NCBI GenBank assembly: GCA_017620615.1
Contig: JAGAUW010000011.1
Coordinates: 1-64,000, forward strand
From: Clostridia bacterium
GTDB lineage: Bacteria; Bacillota; Clostridia; Monoglobales; Monoglobaceae
Direction: 5' to 3'
DNA length: 64,000 nt
The position numbers and the translations under genes are program-made. How positions within the stretch are numbered: position 1 is the stretch's first letter; the number at the start of each line of letters is the position of its first letter. Positions 57,802-64,000 of the stretch are shown here, in pieces. The notes below the pieces were generated by a model. It made no database searches, was not told the origin of the DNA, and saw only the letters and a program-made list of their open reading frames with translations.

Positions 57802-58062
57802 ATGCCTAACATTAAATCAGCTAAAAAAAGAGTTAAAGTTATTGCTACAAAGACTTTGCAGAATCAGATGGTTAAATCACAGCTCAAGACAGCTATCAAG
57901 AAGTTCGAAGCTGCTCTCACAGCAGGCAAAGATGATGCCTCTGTTGCTTATGCAAATGTTGTTAAAAAGACTGATCAGGCTGTTGCAAAGGGTATTCTCC
58001 ACAAGAATACAGCTGCTCGCAGAAAGAGCCAGTATGCAGCTAAAATCAACAAGCTTGCTTAA
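57802..58062 (+). CDS. rpsT: Ribosomal protein S20
   Basis: Small-subunit protein of 86 aa that binds the 16S 5' domain and central helices. Basic and helical (MPNIKSAKKRVKVIATKT to RRKSQYAAKINKLA). The ATG at 57802 follows GGAGGTG; the frame opens earlier but is not used. Monocistronic; a weak hairpin (GGGTGCG/CGTACCC) lies at about 58079-58110, before tRNA-Trp. Confidence 0.96.
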   Translation: MPNIKSAKKRVKVIATKTLQNQMVKSQLKTAIKKFEAALTAGKDDASVAYANVVKKTDQAVAKGILHKNTAARRKSQYAAKINKLA

Positions 58063-58159
58063 GTTTATATGCATTTAAAGGGTGCGTTTTGACCCGTCAA
58101 GGCGTACCCTCTATATTAGCTCTTAAAGGCTTGGCAAAAGCCACGCCTTAAATTTATAT

Positions 58160-58235
58160 AGGGGTATAGTTCAGCTGGTAGAGCGACAGTCTCCAAAACT
58201 GTAAGTCGTGGGTTCAAATCCTACTGCCCCTGCCA
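58160..58235 (+). tRNA. tRNA-Trp (anticodon CCA)
   Basis: A 76-nt cloverleaf: acceptor AGGGGTA/TGCCCCT, D arm, anticodon arm CAGTCTCCAAAACTG with anticodon CCA, T arm GTGGGTTCAAATCCTAC, discriminator G and encoded CCA. A terminator follows at once. Confidence 0.97.
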
Positions 58236-58268
58236 AAAATCCGCATACGAAAGTGTGCGGATTTTTAC
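58236..58268 (+). terminator. Terminator after tRNA-Trp
   Basis: AATCCGCATAC and near-complement GTGTGCGGATT around GAAA, then TTTTT. Confidence 0.85.
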
Positions 58269-58328
58269 TTGTATTAACGAATAAACTATAAAAAGCACCG
58301 AATAATCGATGCTTTTTATTTTTTATGT

Positions 58329-58811
58329 TCATCTACTGTTCATACCCTTTTCAATGCTTCCGCAGGCAATTCTCTTCCCCCCACTTCCCGATGGCTGCGA
58401 GACATAGTCATCAGGCGATTGATGAATCACTACCGACCTGCCAATTATTTCTTCGGGTAAAAATCTATCGGTAAAGAACAGCATTTTTGCCGTACCTCCA
58501 TTGGAAAAAAGCACAGGAAAGTCCCCTGGGTGATTGCCATGTGGCTCACCATCAGGATTCCAATGCCCTCCTGCCGCCTCAAAGGGCGGGTCACCAAATA
58601 TGTTGCCGCAAGTGTCGTTTTCGTGAATGTGGAATCCAAATGGTCCTATTTGCGGCGTATTTTGTGTTGCCTCCTGAAAATCAGGTAGGCCAAATATTTC
58701 CACCTCCACCCAGCTACCCTCGTCCACTCCCCAAAACTTAACCGTTCCATGCACCTCGGGAGCAAGGTTACTTCCTCTCATATGGGCTATTGCATCAAAA
58801 ACTTCAAGCAT
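58329..58811 (-). CDS. Cu/Zn superoxide dismutase-family protein, cytoplasmic
   Basis: A 160-residue SodC-like protein without signal peptide. The metal ligands of active Cu/Zn-SOD seem complete: GFHIHENDTCG (two Cu histidines and a disulfide Cys), GGHWNPDGEPHGNHPGDFP (bridging and zinc ligands with Asp) and VVIHQSPDDY. The second Cys is in RIACGS. The catalytic arginine of this region is less certain. An intact copper site in a presumed strict anaerobe is notable; some Bacillus homologues (YojM) are impaired. AAAGGAG precedes the ATG. Confidence 0.88.
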   Translation of the reverse strand: MLEVFDAIAHMRGSNLAPEVHGTVKFWGVDEGSWVEVEIFGLPDFQEATQNTPQIGPFGFHIHENDTCGNIFGDPPFEAAGGHWNPDGEPHGNHPGDFPVLFSNGGTAKMLFFTDRFLPEEIIGRSVVIHQSPDDYVSQPSGSGGKRIACGSIEKGMNSR

Positions 58812-58895
58812 ATCAAAAAACTCCTTTCACCAAAAATCCTCTTGCTATTTATTTTATGCGAAGAGCTCTTTTCGGTGAGAAGAAAAATCAATACT

Positions 58896-58940
58896 AAAAA
58901 CAAACACCCGAGCACCAAACCGATGTCCGGGTGTTTTTTA
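58896..58940 (-). terminator. Terminator of the oad operon
   Basis: AAACACCCG/CGGGTGTTT around a long loop, T-rich on the minus strand (TTTGTTTTT). Confidence 0.72.
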
Positions 58941-58944
58941 ATTT

Positions 58945-60339
58945 CTAGGATAAATCCTGAACAAAGAGAGTTCTTACCCCATCTTCGCGCGCAACTTCGG
59001 GGGCTGCATCACGAGTTTCGAAGAATTTCTTTGCAACCTGAGGGAAGAGCGCATAGCTGAGAACATCTTCCTCGCATTTTGCGATTCCTTTTGTTTCCTC
59101 GCGGTATTTTTCAAGCTCAGGCTCGAGAAGGTCAGCAGGTCTTACTGTGATGACCTCGTCATCACCGATTGCCAATTTGCGAACCTCTTCATTCACCTTG
59201 CCGGGAAGAAGACCATATTCGCCACGGAGGAGACCTTTTGATTCCTTTGAAATCATCTTGTATCTGCCCATAAGAACATTGAGCACTGCCTGAGTACCAA
59301 CAATCTGGCTTGTGGGAGTAACAAGTGGAGGGAAGCCAAAGTCTTCACGAACTCTTGGAACTTCTGCCAAAACCTCATAATATTTATCTTCAGCATTTGC
59401 CTGTTTGAGCTGTGAAATAAGGTTTGAAAGCATTCCGCCCGGAACCTGATAAAGGAGTGTGTTTGAATCAACATTCAAAACCTTGGGGTCAAGAGTGCCC
59501 TCTGCCTTCATTTTTGTTGCAATGCCTCTGAAATGACTTGCTGCGTCGCTCAAAAGGCCAAGGTCAAGTCCACTGTCACGTTCTGTGCCGCGAAGAGTTG
59601 CAACAAGGCTCTCTGTTGAGGGGTTTGATGTGCCGTTTGCCATTGGCGAAAGTGCACAGTCAACAATGTCAACACCAGCCTGAATCGCCATAAGATTTGT
59701 CATGTCACCTGTACCCGCTGTGTTATGGGTATGAAGATGAATAGGAACACCAACCTTTTCTTTAAGCTTTTTAACAAGGCTGTACGCGCTGTAAGGAAGA
59801 AGCAGATTTGCCATATCCTTGATACAGATAGAGTCAGCACCCATTTCTTCAAGACGGCAGGCAAGGTCAACGAAATAGTCTTCGTTGTGGACAGGGCTTT
59901 CAGTATAGCTGAGAGCCGCCTCGAGATGTCCGCCATACTGCTTTACATATTTGATAGCTGCCTCTAAGTTTCTTACATCATTGAGAGCGTCAAAAACACG
60001 GATAACATCAATACCGTTTTCAATTGATTTTTTACAGAATGCTTCAACAACGTCGTCAGCATAGTGCTTGTAACCAAGAATGTTCTGTCCACGGAAGAGC
60101 ATCTGGAGTTTTGTGTTGGGAAGATGTTTTTTAAGAGTTCTAAGTCTTTCCCAAGGATCTTCGTTTAGGAATCTCATACAAGCGTCAAAGGTCGCACCGC
60201 CCCAGCATTCCAGGGACCAGTAGCCAACCTTATCAAGTATCTCAAGAGCAGGTATCATATCTTCGATTTTCATACGTGTTGCAGCCTGAGACTGATGAGC
60301 ATCACGAAGAATTGTGTCTGTAATATATACTTTTGACAT
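58945..60339 (-). CDS. oadA: Oxaloacetate decarboxylase alpha subunit / pyruvate carboxylase subunit B-like carboxyltransferase
   Basis: Biotin-dependent carboxyltransferase of 464 aa. HMGL-like TIM barrel: ITDTILRDAHQSQAATRM with metal and active-site Asp, GGATFDACMRFLNEDPWERL, the catalytic region SICIKDMANLL and HLHTHNTAG; a conserved carboxylase domain follows. The biotin domain is not fused; it is the separate 122-residue gene upstream. With OadB, OadG and the biotin carrier it forms a Na+-pumping decarboxylase. A related methylmalonyl-CoA enzyme uses a different alpha subunit, so oxaloacetate is the likely substrate. AGGAGAA before the ATG. Confidence 0.93.
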   Translation of the reverse strand: MSKVYITDTILRDAHQSQAATRMKIEDMIPALEILDKVGYWSLECWGGATFDACMRFLNEDPWERLRTLKKHLPNTKLQMLFRGQNILGYKHYADDVVEAFCKKSIENGIDVIRVFDALNDVRNLEAAIKYVKQYGGHLEAALSYTESPVHNEDYFVDLACRLEEMGADSICIKDMANLLLPYSAYSLVKKLKEKVGVPIHLHTHNTAGTGDMTNLMAIQAGVDIVDCALSPMANGTSNPSTESLVATLRGTERDSGLDLGLLSDAASHFRGIATKMKAEGTLDPKVLNVDSNTLLYQVPGGMLSNLISQLKQANAEDKYYEVLAEVPRVREDFGFPPLVTPTSQIVGTQAVLNVLMGRYKMISKESKGLLRGEYGLLPGKVNEEVRKLAIGDDEVITVRPADLLEPELEKYREETKGIAKCEEDVLSYALFPQVAKKFFETRDAAPEVAREDGVRTLFVQDLS

Positions 60340-60365
60340 AAGTCAAATTCTCCTTTCTGTGGTAT

Positions 60366-60394
60366 CAAAGGGGTACAAGACGCGTGCCCCTTTG
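60366..60394. other. Intercistronic hairpin between oadB and oadA
   Basis: CAAAGGGG...CCCCTTTG inverted repeat without a T run, in the 66-bp gap. It may protect or process the mRNA and set different amounts of the two subunits; no direct evidence. Confidence 0.5.
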
Positions 60395-60405
60395 AAATAT
60401 ACTTT

Positions 60406-62022
60406 TTAGCCAAAGAGTGCTATAAGAACACCGGCTGCGATTGCAGAACCAATAACGCCTGCAACATTTGGACCCATAGCGTGCATAAGCAGGAAGTTCT
60501 GGGGATTTTCTTTCTGTCCCACAACCTGTGATACACGAGCCGCCATAGGAACAGCAGAAACACCTGCCGAGCCAATGAGAGGATTGATTTTGTTCTTGAG
60601 GAACAAGTTCATAAACTTTGCAAGAAGAACACCGCCGGCTGTACCAAAGCCGAAAGCTACAACACCAATAAAGATAATTGCCAAAGTCTTGAATTCAAGG
60701 AATGTATCAGCCGTAGCTGTTGCACCAACAGAGATTCCGAGGAATATTGTAACAATATTCATAAGCTCATTTTGAGCAGTCTTTGAAAGTCTTTCTGTTA
60801 CGCCACATTCCTTTGCGAGGTTACCAAGCATAAGGGCGCCAACAAGCGGAGCCGCTGACGGAACAAGAAGCGCAACGAAAACTGTGATTGCAATAGGGAA
60901 GATTATCTTCTCTGTCTTTGAAACTTCGCGAAGAGGCTTCATAACAATCTGGCGTTCTTTCTTTGTGGTAAGAAGTTTCATAATAGGCGGCTGAATTACA
61001 GGAACAAGTGCCATATATGAATATGCCGCAACGGCTATAGGACCAAGAAGATGGGGAGCAAGTCTTGTGGTAACAAAGATTGCCGTAGGCCCATCAGCAC
61101 CACCTATAATACCAGTTGAAGCACCTTCCGCCGGTGTAAAGCCGAAAAGTGATGTAGCCGCAATATAAGTAATAAAGATACCAAGCTGTGCAGCAGCACC
61201 AAGAAGAAGGCTCTTTGGGTTTGCAATCAGCGGACCAAAGTCGGTCATTGCACCAACGCCAAGGAAAATAAGACAAGGATAAATTCCAAGCTTTACGCCA
61301 AGATAGAGATAGTCAATAAGACCTGGGGTAACTGAGTTTGTTGCTGTAAACAAATCCCAATGAACGTGACCGTCAGCAAAAAGCTCTTCGTGGAACATGT
61401 CAGCACCAGGGAGATTTGTAAGAAGCATACCAAAAGCAATAGGAAGAAGGAGCAGCGGCTCAAACTTTTTAACTATTGCAAGGTACATAAGCACAAATGA
61501 GATAAGAAGCATAACCACTATCTTCCAGTCAGCAAAAATTGCCGCAAACCCAGTCTGGGCAAGGAAGTTCTTAACCGCCTCCGTTGGTGTTGCTGCGGGA
61601 GAAAAGATGTTTTCAATGGTTATATCCTTCATTTCCCTCTCAACTGTGAGGTCAATCTCGTTTGTGTTGGGAGTACAGTTGAGTGTAAGACCAAATGCAG
61701 GAATGTTTTTCTCGTTATAGTTTTTAATTTCAGCATTTATTTTGAGAGCAACCTCTTGTCCCGGAGCAAGCAATGCACCATACTGGATTCCGCCATACTG
61801 AGGAACAATTTCATCAGCATTGCATGCGAAAGTGATGGTCTGTATGTATGCTTCGACCATTGAAGTGTTTGCCAAAGTAAATGTGATGGTTTTTGTATCT
61901 TTGTCATAAGCCGCGTTTTTAGTAGCAAAGGAAAGCTCTCCCTCGCCTGATGCAAAACAGGGAAGAACAGAAAGAGCCAGCATAAGCACAACCAAAAGAG
62001 CAGCGAAAATTCGTTTTTTCAT
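60406..62022 (-). CDS. oadB: Na+-translocating decarboxylase beta subunit with extra N-terminal exported domain
   Basis: The membrane subunit that couples decarboxylation to Na+ export. It has 538 residues against about 370-430 usual. A signal peptide ([26 protein letters not shown]) is followed by about 130 exported residues with a beta-sandwich look ([19 protein letters not shown]), then the OadB core with [36 protein letters not shown] and [20 protein letters not shown] at 62022, since the earlier in-frame ATG at 62064 overlaps the upstream gene. The role of the added domain is unknown. Confidence 0.92.
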   Translation of the reverse strand: MKKRIFAALLVVLMLALSVLPCFASGEGELSFATKNAAYDKDTKTITFTLANTSMVEAYIQTITFACNADEIVPQYGGIQYGALLAPGQEVALKINAEIKNYNEKNIPAFGLTLNCTPNTNEIDLTVEREMKDITIENIFSPAATPTEAVKNFLAQTGFAAIFADWKIVVMLLISFVLMYLAIVKKFEPLLLLPIAFGMLLTNLPGADMFHEELFADGHVHWDLFTATNSVTPGLIDYLYLGVKLGIYPCLIFLGVGAMTDFGPLIANPKSLLLGAAAQLGIFITYIAATSLFGFTPAEGASTGIIGGADGPTAIFVTTRLAPHLLGPIAVAAYSYMALVPVIQPPIMKLLTTKKERQIVMKPLREVSKTEKIIFPIAITVFVALLVPSAAPLVGALMLGNLAKECGVTERLSKTAQNELMNIVTIFLGISVGATATADTFLEFKTLAIIFIGVVAFGFGTAGGVLLAKFMNLFLKNKINPLIGSAGVSAVPMAARVSQVVGQKENPQNFLLMHAMGPNVAGVIGSAIAAGVLIALFG

Positions 62023-62048
62023 TTCAAAATCAACAGCCTTTCCGTATA

Positions 62049-62417
62049 TTACTGAATTGTGCAAAGAGCAGAGCCTGCTTCAACAGCCTGACCGGCTGAT
62101 ACCATAACAGCAGTAACAGTACCGTCACTACCCGCCATGATTTCGTTTTCCATCTTCATTGCTTCAAGAATCATAAGAACCTGACCGCATTTCACAGCGT
62201 CACCAGCCTTTACATTTACTGAAAGGATTGTACCGGGCATAGGAGCCTTAACTTCTTCACCGGCACCAGGAGCTTGAGCGGGAGCAGGTGCAGCTGCGGG
62301 TGCAGGAGCAGGAGCCTGTGCAGGAGTCTGTTTTGAAACTGCTGCCTCTTCCTCTGACATAAGTTCGATTTCAATTTCATAAGCTGTTCCGTTTACGTTT
62401 ACTTTATACTTTTTCAT
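62049..62417 (-). CDS. oadC: Biotin carboxyl carrier protein of the decarboxylase
   Basis: A 122-residue biotin carrier. A short N-domain ([19 protein letters not shown]), a flexible Pro/Ala linker ([17 protein letters not shown], residues about 35-52) and a biotinyl domain with the modified lysine in EAMKMENE. It shuttles CO2 between OadA and the membrane pump OadB. GGAGGT precedes the ATG. Gene name by role; in other species this domain is fused to OadA or named MmdC/GcdC. Confidence 0.93.
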   Translation of the reverse strand: MKKYKVNVNGTAYEIEIELMSEEEAAVSKQTPAQAPAPAPAAAPAPAQAPGAGEEVKAPMPGTILSVNVKAGDAVKCGQVLMILEAMKMENEIMAGSDGTVTAVMVSAGQAVEAGSALCTIQ

Positions 62418-62482
62418 TTTTTGAATACCTCCAAATTTATTATTTAATGTTCGCCAAAACTTCTAGCAAAATTCGAGCAATA

Positions 62483-62758
62483 TTAAACTCTCTTAAAGGA
62501 TAAAACCCTTATGTTGCTCACATCTGTACCCAATTCCTCTGCAATAACTGCACAAGTTCCGGCAATGATTGCCTGCTTGTCCTGTATAGGAAGTGAATTA
62601 GTAGCAGGAGCAGTATTTGCCACTGCAACTGGTGTAGTCGATGATTTTTTTGCAAATAATCTTATCACAAAGCTGATAACACTACAAATAAAAACTATAC
62701 AGATAAGCCCGATGAATACTGTTCCCATACCCATAAGGCAAACGAAAGTGTTGGACAT
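62483..62758 (-). CDS. oadG: Na+ pump decarboxylase gamma subunit
   Basis: A small membrane subunit of 91 aa that tethers the complex. One N-terminal membrane helix (MGTVFIGLICIVFICSVISFV) is followed by a linker (SSTTPVAVANTAPATNS) and a C-terminal segment with IPDKQAIIAG-like sequence (LPIQDKQAIIAGTCAVIAEEL), the usual OadG/DUF-type tail. First gene of the operon, AAAGGAGG before the ATG. Short and divergent as usual for this family; context is the main support. Confidence 0.85.
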   Translation of the reverse strand: MSNTFVCLMGMGTVFIGLICIVFICSVISFVIRLFAKKSSTTPVAVANTAPATNSLPIQDKQAIIAGTCAVIAEELGTDVSNIRVLSFKRV

Positions 62759-62867
62759 AACAGACGCCTCCTTTCATTTGAATTCAAATTTTATCCATTT
62801 AACATAATATCACCTTTTTGGCAAGATTTCAATATAAAAAGCAAAAATTGTTAAATTTTTTTCAAAC

Positions 62868-62900
62868 TAAAAAGGTGCTCCATAAGGAACACCTTTTTAT
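62868..62900 (-). terminator. Terminator of rpoC
   Basis: AAAAAGGTGCTCC and near-complement around ATAA with T runs; 15 bp past the rpoC stop codon. It ends the rpoBC transcript here, so no str genes are cotranscribed. Confidence 0.87.
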
Positions 62901-62915
62901 GCCTATTTATTTTGA

Positions 62916-64000
62916 CTATGCTGACGGAACAACCTCAACATCGCCATATTGAGCTGTGCCTGTACCTGCAGGAACAAGCTTACCAATGATAACGTTTTCT
63001 TTAAGTCCAACAAGCGGGTCAATCTTGCCTTTGATAGCAGCTTCCGTGAGAACTCTTGTTGTTTCCTGGAAGGAAGCAGCTGACAAGAATGAGTCTGTAG
63101 CAAGAGCTGCCTTTGTGATACCCATAAGAACCTCAGAATATTCTGCCTCACGGCCGCCTTCTTCGCGGACACGCTCATTGATTCTTTCGAGTTCATAACG
63201 TTCAACCAAAGAACCGGTAAGAAGATTTGTATCACCTGCATCTTCAACCTTCACCTTGTGCATCATCTGGCGAATAATAACCTCGATATGCTTATCGTTG
63301 ATATCAACACCCTGAAGACGGTAAACACGCTGAACTTCCTGAATGAGATAATCCTGAACAGCTGTATAGCCCTTGATAGCAAGGATATCATGAGGATTGA
63401 TTGAACCTTCTGTGAGCTCGTCACCGGCAACAATCATTTGGTCCTCTCTCACCTTAATGCGTGAGCCATAAGGAATGAGATAGGTTGCGCTGTCACCAAT
63501 TTCATCATTAAGAATAGTAACTTCACGTTTCTTCTTGTTTTCAGAAATCTTCACGCGACCGCCGATTTCTGCAATGATTGCAAGGCCCTTAGGCTTTCTT
63601 GCTTCGAAAAGTTCTTCGACACGGGGGAGACCCTGTGTAATATCATCACCTGCAACACCGCCGGCATGGAAGGTACGCATTGTAAGCTGTGTACCTGGTT
63701 CACCGATGGACTGTGCAGCAATAATACCAACAGATTCACCGATATTGACCATTTCGCCATTTGCAAGGTTGTGTCCGTAACATTTTGCACAAACACCCAC
63801 CTTTGAACGGCACTTAAGCACGCTGCGGATTTTAACCTTTTCAACCCCTGCCGCAACGATTTCATCTGCCTTATCTGAGGAAATCATATCCCCTGCTTTG
63901 CAGAGAACATCGCCGTTTTCGGCAACAACATCTTCACAAGCAAGACGTCCAACAAGTCTATCTTTGAGCTTTTCAATGATTTCATTGCCATCCTTAATAT
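62916..64000 (-). CDS. rpoC: RNA polymerase beta-prime subunit, C-terminal part
   Basis: The last 360 or so residues of RpoC; the rest lies beyond the window. Seen: the second zinc-binding cluster ([17 protein letters not shown]), the conserved [30 protein letters not shown] bridge-helix and trigger-loop-side region, [11 protein letters not shown], and the C-terminal [29 protein letters not shown]. The frame reads on through the window end (coding from 64000 leftwards). It is followed by a terminator and the oad operon rather than by the L7Ae-like gene and rpsL. Confidence 0.97.
   Translation of the reverse strand, partial: IKDGNEIIEKLKDRLVGRLACEDVVAENGDVLCKAGDMISSDKADEIVAAGVEKVKIRSVLKCRSKVGVCAKCYGHNLANGEMVNIGESVGIIAAQSIGEPGTQLTMRTFHAGGVAGDDITQGLPRVEELFEARKPKGLAIIAEIGGRVKISENKKKREVTILNDEIGDSATYLIPYGSRIKVREDQMIVAGDELTEGSINPHDILAIKGYTAVQDYLIQEVQRVYRLQGVDINDKHIEVIIRQMMHKVKVEDAGDTNLLTGSLVERYELERINERVREEGGREAEYSEVLMGITKAALATDSFLSAASFQETTRVLTEAAIKGKIDPLVGLKENVIIGKLVPAGTGTAQYGDVEVVPSA

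Overview
This window looks like chromosome from a strictly anaerobic, low-to-medium-GC member of the Clostridia (Bacillota), probably a gut-type Oscillospirales or a relative. The reasons are a GlgC/GlgD-type glycogen operon, type III glutamine synthetase (GlnN), a clostridial single-chain PurL, archaeal-type IMP cyclohydrolase (PurO), a Na+-translocating decarboxylase, two oxygen-sensitive class III ribonucleotide reductases with NrdR boxes, a ZTP riboswitch, and strong AGGAGG ribosome sites with sigma-A promoters spaced 17 bp. I cannot name the species. I see no prophage, insertion sequence, CRISPR array or rRNA operon.

Layout, left to right. 0-2.6 kb: class III RNR pair nrdG-nrdD (nrdD cut by the window edge), a small orphan protein and a divergent ribbon-helix-helix regulator. 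2.6-7.7 kb: str operon read leftwards (L7Ae-like, rpsL, rpsG, fusA, tuf). 7.8-14.3 kb: TSCPD protein, HU, FtsK/SpoIIIE, UppP, LytM/M23 protein, ParB/Noc and a 50-residue protein. 14.7-28.9 kb: one long leftward purine operon (purE, F, M, N, purO, purB, AICAR formyltransferase, purD, purL, fhs) behind a ZTP riboswitch; purC and purK are not here. 28.9-31.1 kb: tmk, two tiny Cys-rich membrane peptides, repeats, a structured RNA and a DUF5662-like gene. 31.1-41.5 kb: glycogen operon glgB-C-D-A-P and a GH13 amylase. 41.6-51.5 kb, rightwards: frame-broken addB, a heterodimeric ABC exporter and a second RNR pair nrdD-nrdG. 51.5-58.3 kb: ppa, tRNA-Ser, an HPr-like protein, typA, mscL, glnN, rpsT and tRNA-Trp. 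58.3-62.8 kb: Cu/Zn-SOD-like gene and the decarboxylase operon oadG-biotin carrier-oadB-oadA. 62.9 kb to the end: the 3' part of rpoC.

The most unusual signal is a family of three intergenic RNAs (about 14.4, 30.4 and 54.8 kb; each about 160 nt, all leftward). Each has its own promoter, a perfect stem formed by its predicted 5' end, a second helix that crosses that stem (a pseudoknot), and its own terminator. Helix sequences differ between copies while pairing is kept, so this is a real structured RNA family that I cannot name. Other points are a PurF that lacks the glutaminase cysteine, PurO plus stand-alone AICAR formyltransferase in place of bifunctional PurH, two class III RNRs both behind paired NrdR boxes, rpoC separated from the str operon, nested palindromes inside the str and pur operons, and a terminator hairpin in the glnN leader.
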